Part shown: one piece after another, positions 22,317 to 32,703 of the stretch
How positions within the stretch are numbered: position 1 is the stretch's first letter
Layout of the letters: every line of letters starts with the position of its first letter
Position numbers and translations under genes: made by a program
From: Alphaproteobacteria bacterium
GTDB taxonomy: Bacteria > Pseudomonadota > Alphaproteobacteria > DSM-16000 > Inquilinaceae
Assembly (NCBI GenBank): GCA_028277405.1
Contig: JANQGH010000042.1
Span: forward strand, 62,001-126,000
Reading direction: 5' to 3'
Length of the DNA stretch: 64,000 nucleotides
The notes under the pieces: model-generated
The model's database searches: none
What the model was told of the DNA's origin: nothing
Seen by the model: only the letters and a program-made list of their open reading frames with translations

Positions 22317-23822
22317 TCAGCGCCGCCCGGCGAAGCGGATGGCCTCTTCTGCGGCCCGCACCAGCGCGCGCGCCTTTTGCCGCGTTTCTTCCAACTCCGC
22401 CTGCGGGTCACTGTCCGCCACGACACCGCCGCCGGCCTGAATATGCAGCTTGCCGTCGGCGATGACACCGGTGCGCAGCGCGATGCAGGTGTCGAGATCG
22501 CCATTGGCGCCGAAATAGCCCACCGCGCCCGCATAGATGCCACGCCGCGCGACCTCCAACTCGTCGATGATCTCCATCGCGCGCACCTTGGGCGCGCCGG
22601 AAACAGTGCCAGCCGGGAAACCGCCGACCAGCGCGTCGAGTGCATCCTTGTCGTCCGCCAGCCGCCCTTCGACGTGGGAGACGATGTGCATGACGTGCGA
22701 GTAGTACTCGATCTTGAACTGCTCGGTGACCTCGACGGAGCCGATTTGTGCGACCCGGCCGACATCGTTGCGGCCGAGATCGAGCAGCATCAGGTGCTCC
22801 GCCCGTTCCTTGGGATCGGCCAGTAGTTCCTCGGCCAAAGCCTTGTCTTCCGCCGCGTCCACGCCGCGCCTGCGGGTGCCGGCCAGCGGGCGTATTGTGA
22901 CCGTGTCGTCGCGCACCCGCACCAGGATCTCCGGGCTGGAACCGACGATGCTGAAGGCGCCGAAATCGAGATAGAACAGAAAGGGCGAGGGGTTCAGCCG
23001 GCGCAGCGCGCGATAGAACGACAAGGGCGGCAGCCGGAACGGCACCGTGAAGCGCTGCGACGGAACGACTTGGAAGATGTCGCCGGCGCGGATGTACTCC
23101 TTGGCCTTCTCCACGGCCGCGCAGTACGCCTCGGGGCTGGTGTTCGACACCGGTTCCGGCAGCGGTTCCAGCGCCTCGCCGCCGTCGCGGCGGTAGGGCA
23201 GGGAGCGTTCGAAGTCCGCCACCGCGTCCGCCAGCCGCTCGCGCGCCAGGCCATAGGCCGCCTCGGCGGACAGGCCGTCGCTCGGCCAGACCGGCGTGAC
23301 GAGCGTGACCTTGTCTTCGATGTTGTCGAACACGGCCACGATGGTCGGGCGCATCAGCACGCTGTCCGGTACGCCCAGCGTGTCCGGATTATCGTCCGGC
23401 AGCCGCTCCATATGCCGCACCATGTCGTAGCCGAGATAGCCGAACAGGCCGGAGGCGATCGGGGGCATGCCGTCGGGCAGGGCGATGCGGCTCTCGTTGA
23501 TCAACCGGCGCAGGCTCTCCAGCGGCGGCAAATCCTCTGGTTCGAACGTGTTGAGATCGGCGCGCGCGGTGCGGTTAATCTCCGCACGGTCACGGCTCGA
23601 CCGCCAGATCAGGTCCGGCTTCATGCCGATAGCGGAATAGCGGCCGCGCACCGCGCCGCCCTCGACGGATTCGAACAGGAAGCTGTAGGGCCGTTGGTCG
23701 GCGAGCTTCAGCATGGCGGAGACAGGCGTCTCCAAATCGGCCACCAAGGTCGTCGAGGCGACCTGGGGCGCGCCCTCGTCATAGGTTCGGATGAACCCGT
23801 CGAGGTCCGGCGATATCTGCAT
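22317..23822 (-). CDS. trpE: Anthranilate synthase component I
   Basis: Makes anthranilate from chorismate and ammonia. The N-terminal domain is followed by the chorismate-binding domain with FQVVPSQRF, SPEILVRV, RPLAGTRRRG, HLMLLDLGRNDVGRVA, SHVMHIVSHVEG, FPAGTVSGAPKVRAMEII and QAGGGVVADSDP. 501 residues, unfused. It begins only 5 bases after the ppiD stop, leaving no room for a trp leader peptide or attenuator directly upstream. trpG follows after 63 bases. Confidence 0.97.
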   Translation of the reverse strand: MQISPDLDGFIRTYDEGAPQVASTTLVADLETPVSAMLKLADQRPYSFLFESVEGGAVRGRYSAIGMKPDLIWRSSRDRAEINRTARADLNTFEPEDLPPLESLRRLINESRIALPDGMPPIASGLFGYLGYDMVRHMERLPDDNPDTLGVPDSVLMRPTIVAVFDNIEDKVTLVTPVWPSDGLSAEAAYGLARERLADAVADFERSLPYRRDGGEALEPLPEPVSNTSPEAYCAAVEKAKEYIRAGDIFQVVPSQRFTVPFRLPPLSFYRALRRLNPSPFLFYLDFGAFSIVGSSPEILVRVRDDTVTIRPLAGTRRRGVDAAEDKALAEELLADPKERAEHLMLLDLGRNDVGRVAQIGSVEVTEQFKIEYYSHVMHIVSHVEGRLADDKDALDALVGGFPAGTVSGAPKVRAMEIIDELEVARRGIYAGAVGYFGANGDLDTCIALRTGVIADGKLHIQAGGGVVADSDPQAELEETRQKARALVRAAEEAIRFAGRR

Positions 23823-23827
23823 GGTGG

Positions 23828-25717
23828 TCAGCTTTGGTGATACTGGCGATCGAGAACCGATTGGTGGATCTCGACGTCAATCGTCTCGTGCAACTGATCG
23901 AAAAACTGCCGCAGCAACTCCGTGCCCATGGCGTTTTCCGCGTTGGCCTGGACGGACTGATAGGCGAAGTCGTCCGGGTTCGGCTCCGGCAGTTCAATTA
24001 CGTCCAGCCGAATGACAAGCTGGTTAACGCCGTCATCAACTGTCTCGACATCGCCGATATGCATGGTGAACAGGCGCTCGATCGCCGCTTGCGGCAGATC
24101 GCCCCGGTTGCTGCCGTCACGCAGCAAGGCCACCGTGCTCGTTGCAGTGCCATTGAACGCCGAAGCGACTTCAGACGGGTCATTGCCTGCGGCCAGCCGC
24201 TGTTCAACCAACTCGGCCTGCCGAGCGGCGCCACGGCCGCGTTCGGCGTTGCGCCAGGCGGCCTCGACCTCGTCACGCACCTGGTCAAACGGTCGAACCG
24301 CCGGTGGCACGATGCCGTCGACCCGCGCCGTGAAATAGGCCGTGTCGGACGCTTCTTCCATCAGACTCGCCTCGCCCTCGTCGAGGTCGAAGGCAACAGT
24401 CGCGATCGCAGGCAGGTTCGGCAGGTCGGGCGCGTCGCTGCCAAACTGGACGGAACCATCGGCGGCGATGGGGGGTGTTCGGACGGCCGTCAGGCCGAGA
24501 ACGCTGACGGCTTCGTTCAAGTCCGTGCCGGCGGCCAGCTCGTCTTCCAGTGCGTTCACCTGTTCGAACACGACGTCGAGCGCGCGGTCGATCTGGATGT
24601 CGCGCCGCAGGGTGTCCGCGACCTGATCCAACGGCTGCACCTCCTCGGCCTCGATGCCGGTGACTTGCAGCACGTGCCAGCCGAACACGGTCTCGATCGG
24701 GTCGGAGACGCCGTCGGGCGGCAGCGCGAAGCCGGCGTCCGCAAGCTCGCCGAACATGTCCGACCGGGTCGACCAATCCAGCGGGATGATGTCGCCGTCG
24801 ATACTGTCGTTCGCCGCCACGGCGTCCGCAAGACTGCCGGTGGCGCGCGCGGCCTCGGCCAAGGTGCCGGCCTGCGCCTGGTCGTCCAGGATCACCTGAT
24901 CGAACTGGCGCCGTTCGTCCGCAACGAACTGTTCCAGCCTTTGCTCGTAAGCTGCCGAAAGCTCCTCGTCGGAAACCGCGATCTCGTCGGCATAGTCCTC
25001 GGCTTGGATGGCGACCACCGTCAGGTTGCGGTACTCGGGCGCCGTAAACAGCTCGCCGTTCTCGGCGTGGAAAGACCGAAGGTCGTCTTCGGTCGGCTCG
25101 TCCACATCGAAGATCGTGGCATAGGGAATGCTCACCACATCGGCGATGCGGCCTTCCTGGCGATACTCAAAAAGCGCGTCGCCCAAGGTTGCGGGCACCC
25201 AGGCGCCGCGCAGAACGGAAAGCTGCAACACGCCCTGCTGGATCTCGCGCCGGACCTCTTCGACAAAGGCCGCCTCGCTGAGGCCCCGGTTGGCCAGATA
25301 GCCCAGCAGTCTTTGATTATCGAACTGGCCCGTGACACTGCTTTGAAAACGCGGATCGACGCGGATCTGGCCGGCGACCACCTCGTCGGGAATGACCAAC
25401 TCCATGTTGCGGCTGAGCTGGATCAAAAGCGCCTGGTTGACCAGCCGGTCGAGCACGTCGTCGACCAGCCCGTCCTCAAGCGCGTCATCGGTGGTGTAGC
25501 GATCATCGTTCTGCCGCTCGAACGCGACCTGGCGCTGGAACTCCGCATTGAAGGCGTTCAGGTCGATTTCGATCTCGCCCACGGTCGCGACCACCGTGTC
25601 GGGCGGCGCGTCGCGGAAAAAGTCGCCGATACCCCAAACCGCAAAGCTCAAGACCAGCAGCAGCAGCAGGATCTTCACCAGCCAAGAGCTGGCTTTGTTG
25701 CGAAGGGTTTGGATCAT
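23828..25717 (-). CDS. ppiD: Membrane-anchored periplasmic PPIase/chaperone (PpiD/SurA type)
   Basis: Folding factor for proteins emerging from the Sec translocon. A single N-terminal helix at about residues 12-31 (LVKILLLLLVLSFAVWGIG) anchors it. Residues about 35-175 form the SurA_N_3-like chaperone domain. A parvulin-type region lies at about 230-355, including DEPTEDDLRSFHAENGELF and the VFGWHVLQVTG end; a long C-terminal extension follows. 629 residues, close to E. coli PpiD. First gene of the trp transcription unit, divergent from tpiA. Confidence 0.9.
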   Translation of the reverse strand: MIQTLRNKASSWLVKILLLLLVLSFAVWGIGDFFRDAPPDTVVATVGEIEIDLNAFNAEFQRQVAFERQNDDRYTTDDALEDGLVDDVLDRLVNQALLIQLSRNMELVIPDEVVAGQIRVDPRFQSSVTGQFDNQRLLGYLANRGLSEAAFVEEVRREIQQGVLQLSVLRGAWVPATLGDALFEYRQEGRIADVVSIPYATIFDVDEPTEDDLRSFHAENGELFTAPEYRNLTVVAIQAEDYADEIAVSDEELSAAYEQRLEQFVADERRQFDQVILDDQAQAGTLAEAARATGSLADAVAANDSIDGDIIPLDWSTRSDMFGELADAGFALPPDGVSDPIETVFGWHVLQVTGIEAEEVQPLDQVADTLRRDIQIDRALDVVFEQVNALEDELAAGTDLNEAVSVLGLTAVRTPPIAADGSVQFGSDAPDLPNLPAIATVAFDLDEGEASLMEEASDTAYFTARVDGIVPPAVRPFDQVRDEVEAAWRNAERGRGAARQAELVEQRLAAGNDPSEVASAFNGTATSTVALLRDGSNRGDLPQAAIERLFTMHIGDVETVDDGVNQLVIRLDVIELPEPNPDDFAYQSVQANAENAMGTELLRQFFDQLHETIDVEIHQSVLDRQYHQS

Positions 25718-25772
25718 CGTTTCGCCACACGCTTTGAACGGTTAGCGCCACAGATAGGCGCGAAGCGGCCGC

Positions 25773-25796
25773 ACTATAAGAGCGTGACTGGAGCAG
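25773..25796 (-). promoter_or_regulatory. Candidate ppiD-trp promoter (-10 region)
   Basis: Minus-strand TATAGT (25778-25773) is 5/6 to the -10 consensus. A weak TTGCGG lies 18 bases upstream. It would give a leader of about 50 bases before the ppiD ATG. The coordinates cover the -10 and most of the spacer. The pair lies in the 176-base divergent gap shared with tpiA. Confidence 0.32.
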
Positions 25797-25893
25797 CCGC
25801 AATGCCGACGGCGTTCGATCTCTGTTTGCCGCACCCGCCCATGGCTGCTAAACGGCCCTGCCCATCGCCTCTCTTGAAGCCGGAGCTTGCCCT

Positions 25894-26640
25894 ATGCGCC
25901 CCCTGATCGCCGGTAACTGGAAAATGAACATGACCAAGACGGCCGGCACTGCCCTGGCGCGCGATCTTGGCCTGCGCTACGCCGAACAGGCAGAGCGCGA
26001 CTACGACCTTCTGGTCTGCCCGCCAGCCACGATAATCGATGCCGTTGGCCAGGCGCTTGCAGGCAGTGGCGTCTTCGTTGGCGGCCAGGACTGCCATGCG
26101 GCGCAAGACGGCGCTTACACAGGCGAGGTTGCCGCCGGCATGCTGGCGGATCTGGGCTGCACCCACGTGATCGTCGGCCATTCCGAACGGCGGCAATATC
26201 ATGGCGAGTTGGATCTGCTGATCGGCGAAAAGGCGAAGGCTGCTTACAAGGCCGGTCTGATCGCCATCATCTGCATCGGCGAAACCGAGGCGGAGCGCGA
26301 CGCGGGCGACGCGCTGGCGGTGTGCTCGCGGCAAATCGCAGGGTCTGTGCCGAACACCGCGACGCCGGAGAATACGGTGATCGCCTATGAGCCCGTGTGG
26401 GCCATCGGCACCGGCCGGACGCCGACAACGGGTGACGTGGCGGAGGTCCATGCCCATATACGCGCGGAGCTGTCGCGCCACATGGCCGGTGCCGATGCGG
26501 TGCGTCTGCTTTATGGCGGTTCGGTCAAGCCTGGCAATGCCAGCCAGTTGCTGGCGGTGCCGAATGTGGACGGCGCGCTGGTCGGTGGTGCCAGCCTGTC
26601 GGCCGATGATTTCTGGGCCATCGCCCAAAGTTGCGTCTAG
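25894..26640 (+). CDS. tpiA: Triosephosphate isomerase
   Basis: Interconverts DHAP and glyceraldehyde-3-phosphate. Catalytic residues: Lys in AGNWKMN at the N-terminus, His in VIVGHSERR, and Glu in AYEPVWAIGTG; the phosphate loop LLYGGSVKPGN is intact. 248 residues. An inverted repeat (TAGCCAA 26638-26644, TTGGCTA 26656-26662) starts at the stop codon but lacks a T-run. Divergent from ppiD. Confidence 0.97.
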   Translation: MRPLIAGNWKMNMTKTAGTALARDLGLRYAEQAERDYDLLVCPPATIIDAVGQALAGSGVFVGGQDCHAAQDGAYTGEVAAGMLADLGCTHVIVGHSERRQYHGELDLLIGEKAKAAYKAGLIAIICIGETEAERDAGDALAVCSRQIAGSVPNTATPENTVIAYEPVWAIGTGRTPTTGDVAEVHAHIRAELSRHMAGADAVRLLYGGSVKPGNASQLLAVPNVDGALVGGASLSADDFWAIAQSCV

Positions 26641-26732
26641 CCAAAGCCGGGCCCCTTGGCTAAAACCCGGCGCAACGTGTGACAAACGGGTGCCGGGACG
26701 GCGCCGAATGACAGGCATAAGGTTCGGCTCTC

Positions 26733-27083
26733 GTGCAGCCGGCCGCTGCCGATTGGATCGTTAACGTGCTGCAGATTCTTCTTGTCGTTCATTTGATGAT
26801 CTCGATTGCGCTGGTCGCCGTCGTGCTGCTTCAGCGCAACGAGGGCGGCGGGCTCGGCATCGGTGGGCCCAGCCTTGGCAACCTGTCGTCCGTGCGCGGA
26901 ACGGGCAACTTCCTGACCCGGCTGACGGCCATCCTCGCGGCGCTCTTCATGCTCGGAACGTTGGCCCTGGCGATCGTGGCACGCGAAACCACGCGTCCGG
27001 CAGAAGACAGCCTGATCCTGCAGGCGCCGGCCCCGGTCGAGGCGCCGGCCCAGGACAGCGCACCCGCCGTACCTCTGAACTAA
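26733..27083 (+). CDS. secG: Preprotein translocase subunit SecG
   Basis: Small SecYEG subunit that aids protein export. Two helices (about residues 9-31 and 63-85) flank the conserved cytoplasmic loop VVLLQRNEGGGLGIGG. The C-terminal 30 residues are a Pro/Ala tail. GTG 26733 with AAGG upstream gives 116 residues; GTG 26766 would give the shorter MLQILLVVHL start found in many SecG proteins. Conserved neighbour order tpiA-secG-pyrG. Confidence 0.92.
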   Translation: MQPAAADWIVNVLQILLVVHLMISIALVAVVLLQRNEGGGLGIGGPSLGNLSSVRGTGNFLTRLTAILAALFMLGTLALAIVARETTRPAEDSLILQAPAPVEAPAQDSAPAVPLN

Positions 27084-27099
27084 CCGCTCCCTCGGTTAG

Positions 27100-28841
<1,742 letters not shown>

Positions 28842-28842
<1 letters not shown>

Positions 28843-29687
28843 TGATGACCGCGTCCAAGACCGTCGAGATCGGACCGCTCACGGTCGCCAACGACCGCAG
28901 GCTGACACTGATCGCCGGCCCCTGTGCGCTGGAGAGCCGGCAACACGCCCTGGAAATGTCGGAGGCGATCAAGGAGATCACGGACGCGGCCGGCGTCGGC
29001 CTGATCTATAAGTCCAGCTTCGACAAGGCCAACCGCAGCTCGGTCGACACGCCGCGCGGGCTGGGCCTGAAGGAGAGCCTGCCGATCCTCGCCGAGGTGC
29101 GCGAAACGCGCGGCTGCCCGGTACTGACCGATATCCATACTGAAGAACAATGCGCGCCGGTCGCCGAAGTCGTGGACGTGCTTCAAATCCCGGCCTTCCT
29201 GTGCCGCCAAACCGACCTGCTGCTGGCGGCCGGTCGCACGGGCCGTGCGGTGAACGTCAAGAAGGGCCAGTTCCTGGCGCCTTGGGACATGGCGAACGTC
29301 GTGACCAAGGTCGCAAGCACGGGCAACGAGCGCATCCTGCTGACCGAGCGCGGCGCCAGCTTCGGCTACAACACGCTTGTGTCGGACATGCGGTCGCTGC
29401 CGATCATGGCCCGCACCGGCTATCCGGTGGTGTTCGATGCGACGCACTCCGTGCAACAGCCCGGCGGCCTCGGCGGCCGCAGCGGCGGCCAGCGCGAGTT
29501 CGTGCCCGTCCTGGCCAGAGCGGCGGTCGCGATCGGCGTGGCCGCTGTCTTCATGGAGGTCCATCAGGACCCGGACAACGCTCCATCCGACGGCCCCAAC
29601 ATGGTGCACCTGAAGGATCTGCCCGGCATCCTGTCGACGCTGACCGCGCTCGACTCGTTGGCCAAGGCCGATCCGATTGAGGCATGA
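28842..29687 (+). CDS. kdsA: 3-deoxy-D-manno-octulosonate 8-phosphate synthase
   Basis: Condenses PEP and arabinose-5-phosphate to KDO-8-phosphate for the LPS inner core. Motifs: [54 protein letters not shown] and MEVHQDP. 281 residues. Start overlaps the pyrG stop by one base; its own stop overlaps the following DinB-like gene by 4. Its presence implies that KDO is made, even though lpxA/lpxB are not in this window. Confidence 0.96.
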
Positions 29688-30226
29688 CCCTCGTCGAGCA
29701 TTTCAAGCGCGAGGCCGCCAACAACCTTTGGTCTAATCATCGTCTGTCACGCGCCTGGCTAGATCTGACAGCCGACGCGTTTGAAGCGCCGCGCACAAAC
29801 TTCTTCCCATCGATCAAGGCAACAGTTCAGCACATCCTGGAGGTCGACCTCTACTACCTGGACGCGCTGGAGCAGGGCGGCCAAGGTCTTGCTATCTTTA
29901 AGCGGTCGCTGCCGTCGGCCCAGGACCGGCTGGCCGCCGATCAAGAGGCCGCGGACCGCAGGCTGCTGGGCTTCTGCGAAGAGCTGAGGGAAGGAGACCT
30001 GTCCGACTTCCGCACCCTGCAGCGCAAGGATGGCGACAAGCCCGAAGAGATCCAGTCTATCCTGGCCCATCTCTTCCAGCACCAGATCCACCATCGCGGC
30101 CAAATCCACGCGATGCTGGCCGGCACCGACATCCCACCGCCGCAACTCGACGAGTTCTTTTTGCGCCAGGACCTGCCACTGCGCGCCGAAGAGTTGCGGG
30201 CACTTGGCCTGGATTTCGGCGCTTAG
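29684..30226 (+). CDS. DinB-family (four-helix, metal-binding) protein
   Basis: Similar to the DinB/YfiT superfamily of small metal-dependent transferases or hydrolases. Features: N-terminal [15 protein letters not shown], a His at [16 protein letters not shown], and the family hallmark [13 protein letters not shown] near residue 130. These supply the three His expected for a divalent metal. 180 residues. ATGA overlap with kdsA suggests co-translation. The substrate is unknown; thiol transfer is known for some relatives. This gene is not part of the usual kdsA-eno order. Confidence 0.82.
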   Translation: MTLVEHFKREAANNLWSNHRLSRAWLDLTADAFEAPRTNFFPSIKATVQHILEVDLYYLDALEQGGQGLAIFKRSLPSAQDRLAADQEAADRRLLGFCEELREGDLSDFRTLQRKDGDKPEEIQSILAHLFQHQIHHRGQIHAMLAGTDIPPPQLDEFFLRQDLPLRAEELRALGLDFGA

Positions 30227-30536
30227 TCCCTGTTGTTCAAACAGCCGGGCCATTTCGAGACGGGGTGTGCAGGGCTTGTTTGGGGGCCGAGTTCCCCGAC
30301 GCTCGGCCGCATGTGATCGTCACGGCGGCGGTTTTTGGCACATCGATTGCGCTATTGTCGCACCCCACGCGTTGGCGTGGGCGGCGGGGCGGCCCATTTC
30401 CGCCGATTTCCAACGCACGATCATCCGCTAATGAGAAGCGGTCGCAATCTACACACGGTGGTCACGCAACTGTTATTTTCTCGTAACAGTTGGCCGGTAT
30501 CCATCCGCTTTTCCACCGAACCAGAAAGGCGACCTA
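30227..30536. other. Intergenic region upstream of alkaline phosphatase
   Basis: 310 bases without a convincing gene. It holds two GC-rich hairpins without T-runs: GGCCGAG/CTCGGCC (30285-30308) and CCCACGC-GTTG-GCGTGGG (30364-30381). These could mark the end of the kdsA-dinB transcript. Closer to the phosphatase is a palindromic element (30467-30492), described separately. Open frames here show no family features. Confidence 0.6.
30467..30492 (+). promoter_or_regulatory. Inverted repeat / candidate operator upstream of alkaline phosphatase
   Basis: CAACTGTTA (30467-30475), 8 bases, TAACAGTTG (30484-30492): a perfect 9-bp inverted repeat centred about 57 bases before the phosphatase ATG. Read as direct repeats, CTGTTAT-TTTC-TCGTAAC loosely resembles a PhoB box (7-bp repeats, 4-base spacer). 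Position and target gene fit phosphate control, but the match is imperfect and another dimeric regulator is possible. Confidence 0.5.
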
Positions 30537-32105
30537 ATGACTGTTACGAGACTGCTGCTCGCGACCGCCCTCAGTGGCGCGCTTGCCCTGCCTGCGTATG
30601 CGCAGGACACCGGCGCCAGGAACGTTATCCTGATGATCTCCGACGGCATCGGCTTCAACGGCTGGCTTGCGGCTGACTACTACCAGGGCCTCGCGGGCCA
30701 GCAATCCTATCAGATCACCCGCCCGGACGGCACGACCCCCGTTGTCTACGGCCTTGACCACCATGCGCTGAACTTGATCGACGCCCAGGGCAACGTGCTT
30801 CCCAGCGGAGAAGACGTCTCCCTGGCCGCCGGTGCCGTGGCCCAGGGCTATGACCCGTCGACCCGCTGGCTGCGGTTTGAGAACACGATGCTCAACGACT
30901 TCCCGCCGGTCGCCGAGCGCTATACCTCCTACACCGACAGTGCCGCTGCCGGGACCGCGCTGATGGCCGGCCGCAAGACCTCGAACGGCCGTGTCAACAT
31001 GGACTGGACCGGCGAGGAAGTTCTGCGCACCATCGCGCAGATCGCCATGGACCAGGACCGCTCGGCGGGCGCGGTCGCCTCGGTCATGGTGTCGCACGCG
31101 ACCCCGGCCGCGGTGATCGCGCACAACATCTCGCGCAACAACTATGTCGATATCTTCAACGAGATGGTGGCCAGCGATCTCGACGTCATCATGGGCGCCG
31201 GCCATCCGCTTTACGACAACAGCGGCAACCAGATCGAGCCGGAGGACGAAGAGGCCTACCGCTTCGTCGGTGGCTCCGACACGCTGACGGCGCTGACCAG
31301 CGAAGAGGGGCTGAACGGTTTCACCTTCATCGACGACCTGGCGGATTTCCAGGCCCTGGCCGATGGCGAGATCATGCCTGAGCGCGTCGTCGGTATCGCC
31401 CGGGCCGGTTCCACCCTGCAGGCCAGCCGTGAAGGGCTGCCCGACGCCGACACCCCGTCGGGCATGGCGTACAACCCGATCGTCCCGGACCTCGCGACCA
31501 TGAGCCTGGGCGCGCTCAACGTCCTGAACCAGGACGAGGACGGCTTCTTCGTGATGATCGAGGGCGGCGCGGTCGACTGGATGGGGCACGGCAATGACAT
31601 GCCCCGGTTCATCGAGGAACAGATCGACTTCAACCTGGCGGTGGATGCGGTCATCGAATGGGTCGAGGAGAACTCAAGCTGGGACGAGACCCTGCTGATC
31701 ATCACCTCCGACCACGAATGCGGCGGTATCTGGGGCGAAGGCACCTGGACCAACGGCGTCGGCGGCCCGGTCGCGGCCGACCGCAGCGACGAGGCGCTGT
31801 TGGCCGCCCGTTTCGACCCCACCGAGGATATCTTCAACACCTATCTCGCCGTGCAGGATCGCGGTGCCGGCACCATGCCGGGCTATCAGTGGTCGTCGCG
31901 CAACCACACCAACGAGTTGGTGCCGCTCTGGGCCATGGGCCCGGGCTCCGAACTTTTCGCGGAGTTCACGCGCACCGACCTGGATGCTGCCGAGCTGTGG
32001 GGCGCACCCTATAGCTGGGACGGCAACTTCATCGACAACACGGTCGTGTTCCACGTCATGAACGAGGCGTTCGGCGCCGACCAGATGGCGGTGGCAACGC
32101 AGTAA
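30537..32105 (+). CDS. Secreted alkaline phosphatase (PhoA superfamily)
   Basis: Releases phosphate from organic phosphate esters in the periplasm. A clear signal peptide (residues 1-22, ending PAYA-QD). Metal Asp in NVILMISDGIG; nucleophilic Ser135 in YTDSAAAGTALMAGRKT; VSHATPAA, GGAVDWMGHGND, TSDHECGG and SSRNHTNELVP give the other metal ligands. 522 residues, a PF00245-like enzyme but clearly different from E. coli PhoA. RBS AAAGG upstream. Terminator follows. Not a usual resident between kdsA and eno. Confidence 0.92.
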   Translation: MTVTRLLLATALSGALALPAYAQDTGARNVILMISDGIGFNGWLAADYYQGLAGQQSYQITRPDGTTPVVYGLDHHALNLIDAQGNVLPSGEDVSLAAGAVAQGYDPSTRWLRFENTMLNDFPPVAERYTSYTDSAAAGTALMAGRKTSNGRVNMDWTGEEVLRTIAQIAMDQDRSAGAVASVMVSHATPAAVIAHNISRNNYVDIFNEMVASDLDVIMGAGHPLYDNSGNQIEPEDEEAYRFVGGSDTLTALTSEEGLNGFTFIDDLADFQALADGEIMPERVVGIARAGSTLQASREGLPDADTPSGMAYNPIVPDLATMSLGALNVLNQDEDGFFVMIEGGAVDWMGHGNDMPRFIEEQIDFNLAVDAVIEWVEENSSWDETLLIITSDHECGGIWGEGTWTNGVGGPVAADRSDEALLAARFDPTEDIFNTYLAVQDRGAGTMPGYQWSSRNHTNELVPLWAMGPGSELFAEFTRTDLDAAELWGAPYSWDGNFIDNTVVFHVMNEAFGADQMAVATQ

Positions 32106-32193
32106 TGCGCTGACGGGCGGCCAACCATCGGCAGCCCTACGCACCACGACCGGCTCAACCCGGCATTGCGGTTGAGCTGAAGTCGCATCCAGG

Positions 32194-32222
32194 CAGGGCC
32201 CCAAGCGATCGGGGCCCTGTTC
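32194..32222 (+). terminator. Terminator after alkaline phosphatase
   Basis: A perfect 9-bp stem, CAGGGCCCC (32194-32202) and GGGGCCCTG (32211-32219), with an 8-base loop. It is followed only by TTC, so the T-run is short; efficiency may be partial. Confidence 0.6.
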
Positions 32223-32365
32223 GGCATGTTCGCCACGGCACCACGATCACGTTGCGACGTGGCGCCGGCCATCCCGCACGATAGCGCCTCAATGTGTGGC
32301 CGGTATCCTCACTTAAAGGCCGAAACTGGTTGCAGCCTCGGCATTCGCGCGCCAGATGCTGGCAG

Positions 32366-32393
32366 TTGACTCCGTCGACGGCATCTCTAGCGT
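32366..32393 (+). promoter_or_regulatory. Candidate toxin-antitoxin promoter with internal palindrome
   Basis: TTGACT (32366-32371, 5/6), a 16-base spacer and TAGCGT (32388-32393, 3/6). The 10-base palindrome CCGTCGACGG (32372-32381) lies inside the spacer, a good site for an autorepressing antitoxin dimer. The leader to ATG 32422 would be about 22 bases. Confidence 0.38.
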
Positions 32394-32421
32394 ATCGACA
32401 TGGAAGAACGTAGCCGACGAG

Positions 32422-32703
32422 ATGAACCGAACGGCCAAACCCAGACGCATTGAGATTGATGCCGCTTTGAACAACCGCTTGACGGCATTGGCGGAGCGCG
32501 AGGGGGTATCTGTGGATGACTTGGTCACCAAGACATTGAACCGGCACGCCGACGAGCGAGAGCGGGTGTTGGACGACCTGCGGCAAGACGAGGAGCGTTG
32601 GCAACGCTATCTCGCTACCGGTCATGCCGTTCCTTTTGAATCCGTGCGCCGCAAGCTGCGGACCATGGTCACCGAGGCGGCCAACCGCTCGAACACCCAG
32701 TGA
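32422..32703 (+). CDS. Antitoxin, ribbon-helix-helix (ParD/CopG-like)
   Basis: About 93 residues. The N-terminus (RRIEIDAALNNRLTALAERE, then GVSVDDLVTKTL) looks like a ribbon-helix-helix DNA-binding fold. The rest is charged and helical, as in antitoxin toxin-binding tails. ATG 32422 is chosen because similarity to the fold starts there. Its stop overlaps the toxin start by 4 bases (GTGA), the classic antitoxin-first layout. Likely represses its own promoter. Confidence 0.72.
   Translation: MNRTAKPRRIEIDAALNNRLTALAEREGVSVDDLVTKTLNRHADERERVLDDLRQDEERWQRYLATGHAVPFESVRRKLRTMVTEAANRSNTQ

Larger units (their letters stand above)
32106..32421. other. Intergenic region: terminator plus toxin-antitoxin promoter
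   Basis: 316 bases between the phosphatase and the antitoxin. The first part has a terminator (32194-32222). The last part has a promoter-like pair with a palindrome (32366-32393). The open frame extends upstream of the antitoxin ATG to 32356, but without an SD or family similarity. Nothing else is recognised. Confidence 0.6.

Noticed and set aside
23834..25906. A 690-codon plus-strand frame opposite ppiD
   Set aside because: Antisense to a well-supported gene; low-complexity charged translation without motifs.
30030..30486. Small plus-strand frames over the dinB end and the phosphatase upstream region
   Set aside because: No SD, no motifs, and they run through hairpins and the palindromic element.
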